64,000 nt of DNA from positions 372,001-436,000 of the forward strand of contig JAJTUP010000019.1 in the NCBI GenBank assembly GCA_021399435.1, read 5' to 3'. Below, in pieces: positions 1 through 11,786 of this stretch (positions are counted from its first letter, which is position 1; each line of letters opens with the position of its first letter). Made by a program: the position numbers and the translations under genes. The DNA is from Diaporthe sp. PMI_573 (taxonomy: Eukaryota > Ascomycota > Sordariomycetes > Diaporthales > Diaporthaceae). The notes under the pieces were generated by a model. That model searched no databases and had not been told where the DNA came from. It saw only the letters and a list, made by a program, of their open reading frames with translations.

Positions 1-98
1 CTTATGCCGAGTTGACGTCAACCCCAAGTTGTTGTTGACCCTGACGATAGCTCAAGGCCGAAGCTCTGTGTATATTGAGTATCCTCACCACATCCATC

Positions 99-1463
99 AT
101 GCTCCCTGATCCGGCTCTTTCTATCACTATCCCTAGCGTGCACGACGATGCCACCCTTGAATGCCGCATCTATCACCCTCAGTCTCTGACCGCAAACCCT
201 CGAGCTCCTCCCTGGCGCAAGCATGCCGCTGTGCTGGCTCACCCGTACGCGCCCCTGGGAGGCTGCTTTGATGACCCGGTTGTCGAGACCTTAGCCACAA
301 CCCTCCTGAGGCAGGGCTTTCTTGTCGGCACTTTCAACTTCCGCGGTGCAGGCAACTCGGGCGGGAGGACCAGTTGGACTTCAAAGGCCGAGACGAGTGA
401 TTACATGTCCTTCGTGGGATTTGTTTACTACTATGTGCATTACCTGGACCCCTTCCGATCAGCACAGTCTCCCGTGAGCACCTCTAACCTGCCGCTGTCT
501 CCTACCACCAACCAGCCCGGCACACACGACGCCTCGGGATCAGAGAGTGTCGTCAACCGTTATGTTCTCCTCCAGTGCGGCTACTCGTATGGCGCAATGA
601 TAACGAAGCTCTTGCCGCCGCTAGAGTCCTTGTTGGGGGCATTTGCCGCCCCGAAGAATGCTTCTGCTGCAGCAGACATACGTCTGCGGGCCCAGCACCT
701 GGCCGAGCAGCAGAACGTCATACTTGCCAGTGCACGTGCGGCTCTTATGGAACCAGCCAGCCCAACGTCGCCCCGGAGATCAACCCCTGGCCTACGGATA
801 GGAGGCGACGAGGACAAGAGACGGAGCCAGGACCATGGCGGAAGGCGCAGTTTCGCTATCGACGCGGAGGAGAAAGTGCGAGCCGGCGTAGCAGAGCTCA
901 TGAAGAAAACAAAAATGCACCAACTCCACAGCCACCGCAGGAAGGGTAGTCACCCAAAAGAAAAGGAAGCATCAGCCAGCAGCACCGTGGAAGAAGCAGA
1001 CAAGGGAAAGGAAGCGGACCACCTGCCGGTCGTGGCCGGACTACCATCCCCAGTGGTCGCCTACCTGTTGGTCTCCCCGCCGGTGGGGTGGGCCACGAGC
1101 CTGATGACGATGAACCTGGGCAACCCCATGTCGAGCATTTTCGGGAGGCACCCTCGGTTCAAGAGCAAGGACAGGGATGAGCAGGGCGCATCGTCGGGCC
1201 CGACGGAGTCCAAGCAGGAGAGGCAGAAACTGATCAACCACCCGACGCTCGCTATCTACGGAGACTCGGATGTATTCGTGGCAGTAAAGCGGTTCCGGGA
1301 CTGGGCGGCTAGGCTGCAGTCCGCTCCCGGGTCCCGATTCAGGGCCCACGAGGTCTCGACGGCTGGGCATTTCTACATCGAGGATGGGACAATGCAGAGG
1401 CTCGCTGATGCTGTGAGGGCGTTCTCGGGGGAGTTGCTGGTACAGGCCGAGGAAGGTTCATGA
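99..1463 (+). CDS. Alpha/beta hydrolase family protein
   Basis: Single-exon gene of 454 aa. The frame is open upstream from a TTG, but the first ATG is at 99 and is used as the start. An N-terminal hydrolase core shows a HPYAPLGG oxyanion-side motif (about residue 48) and FNFRGAGNSGG (about 79-89). The nucleophile elbow CGYSYGAM follows, with Ser near residue 163 (GxSxG). Near the C-terminus IYGDSDVF supplies the likely acid and STAGHFYIEDG the catalytic His. Between elbow and acid lies a long charged insert (about 180-340) rich in Arg, Lys, Ser and Glu that looks disordered. No signal peptide is seen, so it is probably cytosolic. The fold and triad are clear, but the substrate cannot be told from sequence; close fungal relatives are annotated only as alpha/beta hydrolases or dienelactone-hydrolase-like. 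Only 98 bp of upstream sequence is in the window, so a further 5' exon cannot be excluded. Confidence 0.85.
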   Translation: MLPDPALSITIPSVHDDATLECRIYHPQSLTANPRAPPWRKHAAVLAHPYAPLGGCFDDPVVETLATTLLRQGFLVGTFNFRGAGNSGGRTSWTSKAETSDYMSFVGFVYYYVHYLDPFRSAQSPVSTSNLPLSPTTNQPGTHDASGSESVVNRYVLLQCGYSYGAMITKLLPPLESLLGAFAAPKNASAAADIRLRAQHLAEQQNVILASARAALMEPASPTSPRRSTPGLRIGGDEDKRRSQDHGGRRSFAIDAEEKVRAGVAELMKKTKMHQLHSHRRKGSHPKEKEASASSTVEEADKGKEADHLPVVAGLPSPVVAYLLVSPPVGWATSLMTMNLGNPMSSIFGRHPRFKSKDRDEQGASSGPTESKQERQKLINHPTLAIYGDSDVFVAVKRFRDWAARLQSAPGSRFRAHEVSTAGHFYIEDGTMQRLADAVRAFSGELLVQAEEGS

Positions 1464-4411
1464 CTGTGCCCGCATTGTATTGTTGTGTTGTTGTGTTGTT
1501 GTTTGTTGTCGTTGTCGTTGTCGTCTGGGCTACAGCGGGATGGTATTGGTCATGGATTTTGATGATGCCTTGTTTAGAGTTACGATACCCTATGATAAAC
1601 CGGAATGTTACTTGAGCATTGAGTATCCGACACCCGGCTTGGGCCCCGTGAACTTCGTTGTGTCGTGATGTGCGCGCGGAACTCCTTTCATCACATGGGT
1701 TACTCCGACCATTTTCTAGCAGCGTGTCCAAATAGGCCGAGCCCACGCAGCATGCTACAGCCATTTCTTGTTGGGCGAGAACAAGTCACACTGTTAATAC
1801 TCTACGAGCTTTGCTCGGGAGTTTGCTACGCGGCCACAGTATCTAGATACCTAGGTAGTGAGCAGTACTCACTGCCCAGCCTCTTGCGGAACATCCTCCT
1901 ATGTAATAACCGTGAAGAGGATGACCTCCTACAGGATAGAATACTAAGCCCCTGCCTCGAATTCTAACATCGTGCCTCTCATGATGAACTCTTGGTGGAT
2001 CACCCGCTATGAATTACTGGAGAATGTGGTTGTGTTACTCTGATAACGTGTGTGATGGGGGCCAGTAAGCAGAAACATTCTGTTCTCGTGAAGCATATGA
2101 TCCACATGATTAGACGAAGCAAGTGAGACAGACCAAGGGCATGTGGTTGTAAAACATGCATACCACCACGTACTGAGACCTTGTGTAGTCTACAGCCATT
2201 GTCAATTTTCACATGCTTGCCCAGCATACCTGGCTTCCCCACCAACCCACCTGCCCACCCCTCCATTACCCCGTGGGGTGCGCCGTGGCGCTGTATGGGG
2301 CGGGGCCCTTGTGACTCGCGTGATGTCTGGAGCGGCCCTTCTTTTTCAGGTCACTCGGGTCCAAACGATTGAGTTCACGCGAAGGTGCGGCTGGTGTGGT
2401 GGGATGCAAATGCAGGTGTCTCAGTCAAGAACAACTTACTAGTATTAGCTGCATCGAGGGATGCAGCCTTGCCGACCTCGACTGCTTGTTTTCAAGGTAT
2501 CGCAGACATTGTCAAGGGGGCGGCGCGCGGGACTGTACTTGTTTTCCCTTTTCCCGACGCTCCATTTTTCTTCTTCTGCTTATCACAAGCATCCGAGGAC
2601 GTGCGTCTATCTTTTGCTTTTATTCCCTTTCTAGCCCACGGACTAGAAACCTCGATGCTCTCCGCCCGTCCCAGCGGCCTGCGCGGCTAAATTTGTCATG
2701 TTCTCGGGGCACGGGGGATCGGAAAGTGAGGGGCCTTTTTACTGTTTATTGGAAATCGTCTTTCCCCTATTCAAGCGTGAAACCAAAGGCGGCCCTTGCC
2801 CGCTCTGAGCCAACCGGCGGGAGAACGGCGTGGTCTCGTCTGCGTGTACGTGTGTGCATGTGTGGGTTATAACCAAACGGTCTGACTCGAGAGGCTACAC
2901 TGGTGGGAGCGATGACGACTGAGACCCGGGGAAGGGCAAGTGGGCATGAATAAACCTTGTGGGTTGGGCTGTTGTCCAACCCTATGGCTGTAGTCCACGG
3001 CTTGGTTTGGGCGTGCATGTGAAGGCTGGTGAGACTGAATCAGGAGCCGGGAGGGAGGTCATACAGAGTCTAGTCTGGTCAAGTCAGGTCAGCCGGGTTT
3101 TTCTCAGCTTGGTTCGTCTCACATCAGACCGGGCAAGCTGCCGTTGCTGGTGGCAGCACTGGTAGCAAGCCGCACCTCGATGTTGGATGCCGTTCCTGGT
3201 TGCCGTTGCACGCTGGCTGGCTGGCGGTGTGCCGAGGGACGGGAAAGGTCACAAGGCACAGCTGATGCAGGCTGAGGCACCGACACATCCCCGACATCCC
3301 ATCTTGTGCTTCGCTCTCCGTCTGCCGCGCACTCCCACTGGCGCTCTCGGGAGGTACATCCGAGCCCCGGAGTTTGTTCAACGAAGTGGTTGCAGGTGCA
3401 GGGTACAAGCGGCGGCATCGGGCATGATCTGCCCTCCAGCCTCAGCTGACCGTCCATCAGGCGGGCTGGTGCCGTTGCTGCAGTACTGCGTAATAAGCAG
3501 GCAAGTCTGGTAGGCAAATCTGGAGAAGGTGGTGTGGATCACTGCAGAGTACGGGGTAGACTAGGCGGATGACAGAGCGCTGCTGCGACACTGGGCCGCG
3601 CTGCCGTAGATCAGACTCCCAGATCCGGGGTCGCAGGTGACCTCTCTGCTTCGCACCGCTTCGCACATCAATGGCACAATGCGCCCAATCATCGGGCTGG
3701 CCTTGTCATTTCCATCCTCCTGCAACGGTGGGCCCAGTGGCCTGGTGGGGCCCCAGGTTGCGTCTTGCCAAAGATGTCACTCCCGCGCCGGCGAAGCAGG
3801 CCATGTGCAGACTAGCATCGTTCTTGCATTGCCTGCCTCGTCCCGCCGTCCTTCTTGTCCTCTGTCGCACCTGTTAGGCTATCGACTTAATACATACATT
3901 ACTCTCGTTCTTGTTTCTCGTTGGATTGAGACTCCGTTTGAACTGACTTGACTCTCCACCGCCTTTCCAGAGCATCGACGCCGAGCCGATCTGGCCTCGA
4001 TCTGCATTGTATTGTTCCCCATGTCGTAGCGTAACTGGACCGCCTTCCGTTCCAAGCACCGTCCAACTTTGGCCTTCCCAACTAGCATCCTCTTCCACGC
4101 TCCGTCTCTCCCTCGTCTCTTTCTTGCAACGTACCCTTGAACCGACCGTCTCGACTGCGATTGGAACACCACGGCCTATACCAAATCACTCGGAACCGTC
4201 TCTCTACCCCTACATACAGACAGTCACAACATCACATCCGCAATCACCTACGTTATCCCACAGGACGATACGAGGATATCCCATAGGAGGACAGGTACAC
4301 CTCCAAGTACGCATGTCCTGATGACGACCTGAAAGGACCTCGCCGACGACCCTAAAAGCATTTCCAAATGTGCCGACAAAGACGACCGTCCTATCCCTCC
4401 TACTCGTTGCG
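1464..4411. other. Intergenic stretch, no gene seen
   Basis: Nearly 3 kb between the hydrolase and the patatin gene. It starts with a TTG/GTT-rich low-complexity tract at 1475-1526 just after the hydrolase stop. A perfect 10-bp palindrome TACCTAGGTA lies at 1848-1857. Reading frames of 60-170 codons on both strands (for example 2369-2872) show no recognisable domain and no splice-coherent extension. The last 400 bp before 4412 are C/T-rich, as is usual for a fungal promoter and 5' UTR. Confidence 0.6.
1475..1526. repeat. TTG-rich low-complexity tract
   Basis: Imperfect run of TTG, GTTG and TCG units directly after the stop codon of the alpha/beta hydrolase. It probably lies in the 3' UTR. 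Confidence 0.7.
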
Positions 4412-7095
4412 ATGAACCAATATCTCCACGTTCTACCGTCTCCTGCCCACACACGTCGCGATGGCCAACAACCCGCCGTAAACCAGGCGTGCTCCTCGGG
4501 CGCATTGCCCGCGCACCGCCTCTCCAAGCTCATAAGGGGGGCCAACGAGTACCTTTGTCCAGCCCAGGATGCAAAGAATAGCACCAGGGCGGACGAAGCT
4601 TCCCAACTCGAGGAGCGCAACCATATCCTGGCTTTGCGCATGAAAAACGTGAGTCCCCCTGCCCTCCCCCCCGGTGTTGTCTGCGATACTTGGCGACCCT
4701 AACCCATATGCAACCGACACAGGCGACTTCAGCGTCGCAGTGGACCTCGGCAGCTCAAGAACTCGACCTACTCGAGGGGAACCACAGCTGGAAAGCAGAG
4801 GAGAACGACGTCGACGGCGTCTACCGACCCGATGTCGTGCGCGACCGCATACGCGAACTCGATGACGCCCGCACCGCCTGCGATATCCGCCGAATGCTCC
4901 ATCTGGTGAGGACAGCCCTGTCGCGTGAGCTTGGTGGTCTCGGCAACATCGACCTGTACAAGCATTCATACATTGGGACAAAAGACCTTATCGAGCAGTA
5001 TGTACAATCGGCAGTACAGACCATCGAGGATCTCGTGGAGAAGAGCGGTTACCCCGGCGCATTGCCCGACGACCTGGACCACAACGACATCCTCGAAGCC
5101 CTGGTTCAGACCCGACAGAGCTATGGAAGGTCAGCCCTGCTCCTGAGTGGGGGAGGCACTTTTGGGATGATGCACGCCGGTGTTCTGAAAGCCATATTCG
5201 AGGCTGACCTCATCCCCCGGATCATCTCCGGCGCCTCTGCCGGCTCCATTGTTTGCGCCGTCTTCTGCACCAGGATGGCGGACGAGGTGCCCGAGGTCAT
5301 CAGGAATTTTCCCTACGGTGACCTCGCAGTGTTCGAAGAAGCAGGCAAGGAAGAGACGGTACTCGACCACGTCAAGAGGCTTTTTACCGAGGGCTCGTGG
5401 TCGGACATCAAGCACTTGAAGCGGGTGATGAGAGGCCTGCTCGGCGATATCACCTTCCAGGAAGCATACAATCGGACCAGGAAGATCTGCAACATCTCAG
5501 TCTCCACCGAGTCAGTCTACGAACTCCCACGACTTTTGAATTACATCACTGCGCCCAACGTTATGATCTGGTCAGCGGTGGCTGCTTCATGCTCCGTGCC
5601 CTTCATCTTCAGCGGTGCCACGCTCCTTGTCAAGGACCCGCAGACTGGCGAGCACATGCCATGGAACCCGAGCCCTCAGCGATGGGTCGATGGCTCCGTG
5701 GATAACGACTTGCCAATGACAAGGCTAGCAGAGATGTTCAATGTCAACCATTTTATCGTATCGCAGGTCAACCCCCACGTCGTCCCATTCCTCGCCAAGG
5801 ACGACAGGCTATATTCAGAGCATGACGAGTCACGGCCGGAGATGTTTGGGACATCCCATAACTCGACCCTTACGACCACGCTCACGACACTAGCCAAAGA
5901 CGAGGTTTTGCACAGGCTGCAGTTCCTGGCCGAGTTAGGAATCTTCCCCACGGCTGTGACTAAGCTCCGGAGTGTCCTAAGCCAGAAATATTCCGGTGAC
6001 ATCACAATCCTGCCCGAATTCAGCGTACAGGATCTCCCTCGTATTCTCAAGAACCCGTCGGTCGACTTTATGGAACGAGCTACCCTGGCGGGTGAGCGGG
6101 CTACATGGCCAAAACTCAGCCGCATTAGGGATCGCTGCACGGTGGAACTGGCCATCGATCGATCGATCCAGGTCGTCAGGACACGGTGCATCTTCAGCCA
6201 GAGCCAGGTCAACCTGCGCAGACTTGTTACCGGGGTGGAAAGGCTGGGACTCAAGACGTCTTTTGCTCGTGGCATGCGCACTGCTGCCTCGACCGGGCCG
6301 GTCACTGCCGGTGCTAACTCACAGCCCTCTCCCATGTCGGACAAGGCCAAGCTCCGACACCAGCGACGAGGCTCAGGAAGCAGCATTCCCATGCTCGCGA
6401 GGCACCGCAGGCACCTGACCGATATCGAGAACGCAATCACGGATGATGACACCGCGGACGAGGAGCGCCTAGAGCTCGGGATGAGGAGGGGTGGGACTGC
6501 ATCGTCCTTATCCGGGAGGAGGGACCCGTCAAACAAGCCGAGGCTCAAGAAGTCACTGAAAGGACTGGCAGTCTCGCTGTCTAATCTGGGGCCGATGACT
6601 AGCCCGATCCCCTCCTATGTCAGCGGGACGGAGAACGAGAGGAGCGAGTTTGATTTTTCGAAACCCTTATCACCGCCGAAGACATCTACTCCCACGGTGG
6701 ATTCGTTGACCACCCCTCCTCAGGCTCCTACGCGTCTCCTCAGGTCTCCAATCACATTCTCGCGATCCTCGCCTCATTTAATGTCGTGGCCCTCGCCTCG
6801 ACTAGATATCGGCTCACCCACGACCGGCGACCTCGACACTTCAGACCTGCACACCAGCGATGGAGATGTTGAGTCAACCGCAGCGGACAGCACATCTGAT
6901 CCTGACCCGTACACTCAATCATGGCTCCCAGACGAAGAGGAAACGCCGCGCAAGGAGGACGGCTCGGCGGATATCGAGATAACGGTCGAGCGGGCCGATA
7001 CCTCTGACGATGGATTGGGAGGGTCGCCGCTGGCTGCGGCTCTTGCCGATGACGAGAAAGACACGACGGACGGCGGGGACGGACTATGGGATTGA
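4412..7095 (+). CDS. Patatin-like triacylglycerol lipase (Tgl3/4/5-like)
   Basis: Two exons, 4412-4648 and 4723-7095, 869 aa. The 74-bp intron has donor GTGAGT, branch CTAAC and acceptor ACACAG; the junction joins ALRMKN to ATSASQW as in fungal homologues. The frame is open upstream from a GTG at 4370, but the first ATG is at 4412. The patatin domain is complete: oxyanion loop SGGGTFG (about residue 220), nucleophile elbow SGASAGS with Ser near 251, and the DGS of the catalytic dyad in WVDGSVDNDLP with Asp near 402. The DGSVDND form and the preceding conserved block (DDARTACDIRRMLHLVRTAL) are typical of lipid-droplet triacylglycerol lipases of the Tgl3/4/5 group, which release fatty acids from storage fat and may also act as lysophospholipid acyltransferases. 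The C-terminal 250 residues are Ser/Pro/Asp-rich and look disordered. Location on lipid droplets is inferred from the family. Confidence 0.88.
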
Positions 7096-8213
7096 CTCGT
7101 CGAAGGAAGGGTGAGCTTCGAAGGCAGCGATGCTGAGACGACGGGTCTTGGAACTGTACATGCCGACAACACTGGACTACATCTTGCGGACGGATGGCTG
7201 GACCCGGATTTTCGGGAGACGCAGCAGGAGGAAGACGATATCGTGCACATACTGGACGAAGAGATGGGATGGATGGCATAGTCATTCTGCGCTGTGGGGT
7301 TCGATGGTTTGAAGCACAACATCAGGACGCAAGTCCCGGTACAAGCAGACGAGAGAGACTCGGCATTATGGTTTTGGGAAGCATTGCTTAGAGATTTACA
7401 TTCATCGCCTTGCTGACAGCATCACGCCGGGTTTTTGGGTACACCGAAGGGCATTCTATGGCGTTTGACTGCGCAGTCCGAGCCGAGGTTGGCAGAGATT
7501 ACTCGTATAGAAATACTAGAAGCGTTACCGTGTCTGCAGGATGATGCGCCAAAAGCCGAGCGAGCACCAGCCACACCAAGCAGCCGTCTTAGTTGATGCT
7601 GATATCGGGCATCCTGACGTTACACATGCACACTCACCCGGCACGCGTCAAAAGTCGACAGCTGACGTTAACACGTGAGGTCTCAGCAGGCAAGCACGTT
7701 GGGCGAACAAACGACAACGGGAAATGCCCCGTTCACGCTTTGTCACGCCCATGGCAGAGAATAGCTGCCTTCCTTCTCCCATTTCTGCCTGGGCGCAAGC
7801 GATCGCGTGCCGTGTCTGAAGCCTGGAGATCCAACCCGCGCCAGACACGGTCTAGTGCAAACCGACTCCAAAAGGAGGGCGAGGGCCAAGTACCTACTGT
7901 GCCTAATTAAAGGCCGTCGCGGGGCAAATGAACAACGACACCCCCTCGACGCGTGCCGCCATCGCGAGCGAACCAAGGATGCAACCTGGTCGTGTGCGTC
8001 ACCCACGCATTAATTTCCAGCCCGCATCCCCAAGCAAAGCAAGTAAGTAGCAGCCACATCCCACGATAATTCACACATTTCGCTGACTTGTCTCTCTGGC
8101 CCTCCCATATTTTGCTCGCGGAGAGGAACGAAGACAAGTCATCGCGCATCGCAAGTTGGACAGCCCTGCTGGGAAATGCGAGTTCAACCCCCTGCACGCG
8201 CCAATCCACTTAC
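7096..8213. other. Intergenic stretch, no gene seen
   Basis: About 1.1 kb between the patatin gene and the VOC-domain gene. Several short frames exist on both strands, none with a recognisable domain. The second half presumably carries the promoter of the gene starting at 8214. Confidence 0.5.
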
Positions 8214-9374
8214 ATGCCATTCTTCGACCGCATAATCGACAATCAGCTCTACCTCGCAACGCAGCAGTGCGTCCAGCCATACGTCCAGCAGAGGAGGGTC
8301 AGCAGTGCGCCCGTCCCCTCCGCGGCCCCCGCCGCCGCAGTCGGTCCTGCCAGAGCAGCTGGCGCGCACAAGTCATCCCTAGGGTCTCTTGTCTCGCCAT
8401 GGAGCCCCTTCAGCGGCGGCGGCAGCGGCAGCAGCAGCAGCAGCAGCAGCAATAACGGCAACCCGAGGTCCCCCGCTGCGTATAGATACCAGCCGAGGCG
8501 GCCCCAGGGCTCCTCGCCGGTCGATTTGTTCTTCACAGCGCCAGTAGGAATACCGGTCCGCGGCAGGAGTGGACTTTATAGCGGCATCGAGACCCATGCG
8601 CACCTGGCCCGGGAGGAGAGCAGCTCCAGCCCCGATCAGTTCGTCACCGCGCCTGTCGGGAACTTCACCATAGGCGCTGATACTGGCGCCGCCGGGCTCC
8701 TGCCGCCGCTGCAGCCACGGCATGGTAATGGCTCCAGGCCAGGGAGCAGCGACACCGACGGCTGGACGTTCGCGACGGCGAGCGGTGGTAGCGTCTCTGG
8801 GACTTTCTCAGGCCTGGACACGACCGTCGACCTGACGCCGTCACCACCACCATCATCATTAATACAGAGAGGCAAGATCGCCACACATATGACAGCAGCT
8901 GCACCACGACTTCTAGAACAACAACCGCGGTCCGCAAGTCCAGCCTCGGCAATGGTGACCGCCCCCGGCGGGGTCTCATCCATCACTCTCCAGGTACAAG
9001 ACCTCCAGCGCACAAGGCGATTCTACGAGCACGTCTTCGGGACGTCGTGTCTCTCCTCGTCCGAAGACGGCAAGTCAGCGGCTCTCCGCCTCAACAACGG
9101 CGCGCTCTTCATCACCCTACGCGAGTCCCCGGATAAGCGACGCAGGGAAGGTGTCGACCAGGGCGTCCTACTCAGCGTGCCTGTGGACGACGTCGGCGAG
9201 GTGTGCCGCCGGCTGCGGAGCTTTGCAGGAGAGGGCCAGAGAGGGATTGGCGGGGACGTTGGGGGCTGGAGGTCCGCAGAGCTGGTGGCCGGGCCTAGGG
9301 GTGTGCAGGTTGTCGCCTTCTCTGACCCCGCCGGGTATAGATGGCAGGTTGGGCAGGAAGTCGAGGGCTCATGA
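8214..9374 (+). CDS. VOC/glyoxalase-like domain protein with repetitive N-terminus
   Basis: Single exon, 386 aa from the ATG at 8214 (the frame is open from 8088 but only with a TTG). It has two parts. Residues about 1-260 are low complexity: Ala/Pro-rich, then a Gly/Ser tract encoded by GGC and AGC codons (8411-8450), then spaced copies of an F-x-TAPVG-like motif (FFTAPVG, FVTAPVG, FATASGG, MVTAPGG). The C-terminal 120 residues form a VOC (glyoxalase/bleomycin-resistance/dioxygenase) half: SSITLQVQDLQRTRRFYEHV is its first beta-strand and helix, and VVAFSDPAGYRWQV the last strand. A single VOC module usually works as a dimer. Metal ligands are not clear (no canonical His at the first strand), so enzyme activity is unsure. 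No signal peptide. A function cannot be assigned. Confidence 0.78.
   Translation: MPFFDRIIDNQLYLATQQCVQPYVQQRRVSSAPVPSAAPAAAVGPARAAGAHKSSLGSLVSPWSPFSGGGSGSSSSSSSNNGNPRSPAAYRYQPRRPQGSSPVDLFFTAPVGIPVRGRSGLYSGIETHAHLAREESSSSPDQFVTAPVGNFTIGADTGAAGLLPPLQPRHGNGSRPGSSDTDGWTFATASGGSVSGTFSGLDTTVDLTPSPPPSSLIQRGKIATHMTAAAPRLLEQQPRSASPASAMVTAPGGVSSITLQVQDLQRTRRFYEHVFGTSCLSSSEDGKSAALRLNNGALFITLRESPDKRRREGVDQGVLLSVPVDDVGEVCRRLRSFAGEGQRGIGGDVGGWRSAELVAGPRGVQVVAFSDPAGYRWQVGQEVEGS
8411..8450 (+). repeat. GGC/AGC trinucleotide tract coding Gly/Ser
   Basis: Run of GGC then AGC codons inside the VOC-domain gene, encoding a Gly-Ser tract that ends in Asn codons. A likely length-variable microsatellite. Confidence 0.8.
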
Positions 9375-10725
9375 TGGCACCGCCCCTCTCATGTTGCTGG
9401 CGTTTGGGATAAATTCTGAGACTGGGGTGTGAGAAACACGACCTATGTAGCCACGTAGCTAAGGCCAAACCCAACTAAAGGCATACTGTAATTGTTATTA
9501 TTTTCCGGTCTACTGCACCCTTCTCTGCTGTCTGTGTCACTCGTCCTGGCCAGGAATACCCGTTCATGTTGCCTGACTTCGATTCCCTGGTTACCGTACC
9601 TAGGTACCGATATTGACAGGCTACCTACCGTGAAGCGTTGGCGGGCTACCTCCAGACTTTGGCAGAGACCCCAAGACTTGTGTGGTTCCCACACATCAAA
9701 TCAGCCCAAGAGTTGGGCAGTTTTCAAATTGGGTGCGAAAATCATATAACCTTTCCCCGAGAAAAGAACCTCAGTGTGTCAATGCCCATGGACAACTGCA
9801 TAATACGATGACAGCTATGCGATAGCAATCACTTGTGTACAATAGCACCGTACGATGCGCACTTCCACAATGAGCAATTGAATTGCGGGACAAAAGCTGC
9901 TATATCAAAGAAACCGAGCTACATGAAGAGCATGACAAGGAAGTACCTAGTTAAATCTTCCCAGAGGAAGATTCTACAACTGCTAGTTATACTTTTCCCC
10001 CAAGCAAACAGACCAACTTCAGCAACCAACCAATCAAATCCCGCGATTCCTATACCCGAAAGTGCCCAGCTCTTCGGTCAGCATAACTCTGTGGTCAGCG
10101 CAACTATTTGGGGGGGGGGGGCGAAACTCTTGCAAGTCGCCCCCATCTCCCAGTACGGTAGCACATCTACAATTCTCGCTCCTCCTTGTCTACTCGTGTT
10201 CTTCAGGTGAGACGTCTCTACATATAGTAGGGTCGTCATTGCGGCTTATGCGTCATCTCGCAGGTCTTGGCCCGGCTTTTCTTATTGGAAAGCGCATTCT
10301 GTTGGCAGGTGGGTTCTCTTGGGCGGGGTGTTGTTACTACGGCCCCTTTCCAAGATACCAGTGAGAGTAACAATGATTGACCCCATTTCGAGTCAGAAAT
10401 CACACCTCTAACAATCCAGACCTTGAGCACTAATTGGACGCTTGCCCGTGGTTGAACGTGTGATGATGCCTCGACGAGATTTCGGTTGACACGTGGTTTC
10501 GTTCTCTGTGTCGCTGGCAATCCAAGACTACGGATACATGTTGACCCACTGCCTCGGTTTCGAACGGCGATGCCACGCATCTCGCGAAGATCGACCTCCT
10601 GTGTTATGTGGTTCGCAATGAGAGGCACAGAATCCAAAACACGCTTATGCTATCTAGGTACTGTACAGAATCCCGCAATGGGGGAGAATGCGTTCAAACA
10701 GCACATGTGAGGTCGATGGTGTTAT
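9375..10725. other. Intergenic stretch between convergent genes, no gene seen
   Basis: About 1.35 kb between the 3' ends of the VOC gene (plus) and an SDR gene (minus). It holds a perfect 12-bp palindrome GTACCTAGGTAC at 9596-9607 and a run of twelve G at 10110-10121. No coding signal was recognised. Confidence 0.55.
10110..10121. repeat. G12 homopolymer
   Basis: Twelve consecutive G in intergenic DNA; its length may be uncertain in an assembly. Confidence 0.8.
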
Positions 10726-11786
10726 TTAAGTGCTGAAGCACTGGCCACCGTTGGCCGACACAACACTGCCGGTCATCCAGCCAGACTCGGGGTTGCAGAC
10801 GATGGCGACGACGCCGGCAATCTCCTCGACGTACGCGGGCCGGCCTCCCCACCTCTTGGCGATGGCCTTGACCTCGTCCGTGTCCCACTCGCGGGCGCCG
10901 GACAGCGGGATGACGGGGCTCCAGAGCGCCTGGGCGGCGAGGACGTCCTCGCTGCAGTTGCGGAACATGTCGGTCAGGACCGAGCCGGGGTTGATGGTGT
11001 TGACGGTGCACTGCTCGGCGAGCTCGCGGGCCCACGTCCGGGTCATGGCCTCGAGGGCGCCCTTGGTGCCGCTGTACAGGGTCAGGTAGGGCAGGCCGCA
11101 CTTCTGCCCGATGCTGGAGATGTTGACAATGCGACCTGTCGCAAGGGTCAGCCACGTGTCAGGAGGCCCACATGCACGGTCCCCGAGTCCCAAGAAGGAT
11201 TCCCTGCGTGGGATGGGGCGAAGGTAGGAAAGCATGTGGGATGTTTTTCGTTACAATAGTGTACGTACCGGAGCGGTCAGTTGGGAGGTAGGGCTTGGCC
11301 TGACCGACGAGCAGGATCGGACCCAGGACATTAGTCGCGTATGTCTTATGGAACTCGTCCGGAGTCACGCCCTCGACGGGGCCGGTGGGCATGACAGCCG
11401 CCGAGTTAATGATGATATCAATCTGCAGCTTGCCCGTCTTGGGGCTGGCCGGGAATTTCTCCTTGCACGTGTCAATAACGGCCTGCGCACCCTCCGGGGT
11501 GCTGATGTCGGCACGGCACGGCACGGCGATCACACTGTGCTTCGAGGTCAGCTCCTGCGCGAGCTCAGCCGCCGGCTTGTCAGATGCCTCGGTCAGGTAG
11601 CCGATCAGGACATTGGCCCCCTTCTGCGCCAGGTTCGTGGCGATGGCGGCACCGATGCCTGCAACCCCTTTTCGTCAGTCCGCTGCATCTAGAGCGCGCT
11701 TATTTTCGCAAGGTCAGCTATCACGTACTGCGTGCGGCACCGGTAACAATGGCAAGCTTGCCTTCGTGGATTCTCGGAGTTGCCAT
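10726..11786 (-). CDS. Short-chain dehydrogenase/reductase (SDR)
   Basis: Minus-strand gene with three exons, 11786-11729, 11658-11269 and 11135-10726, 285 aa. Introns are 70 and 133 bp with donors GTACGT and acceptors GCAG and ACAG. The Rossmann nucleotide motif is TGAARSIG (residues about 15-22, split by intron 1), a known variant of TGxxxGIG in ketoacyl reductase-like SDRs. NSAAV replaces the usual NNAG. The catalytic set is present: Ser in NISSIG (about 156-157), Tyr170 and Lys174 in YSGTK. The C-terminus ends MTGSVVSANGGQ, the normal SDR end. The length is typical of classical SDRs. It probably reduces or oxidises a small carbonyl substrate with NAD(P)(H) in the cytosol; relatives include 3-ketoacyl-ACP-reductase-like and polyketide-tailoring SDRs. 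No biosynthetic cluster surrounds it, so the substrate is unknown. Confidence 0.87.

Noticed and set aside
2369..2872. 167-codon plus-strand frame in the spacer after the alpha/beta hydrolase
   Set aside because: Low complexity and Cys/Arg mix typical of random sequence; overlaps other frames of similar length and has no recognisable motif.
5676..6548. 290-codon open frame on the minus strand inside the patatin gene
   Set aside because: It is antisense to a clear patatin coding exon; its residues follow the codon bias shadow and match no family.
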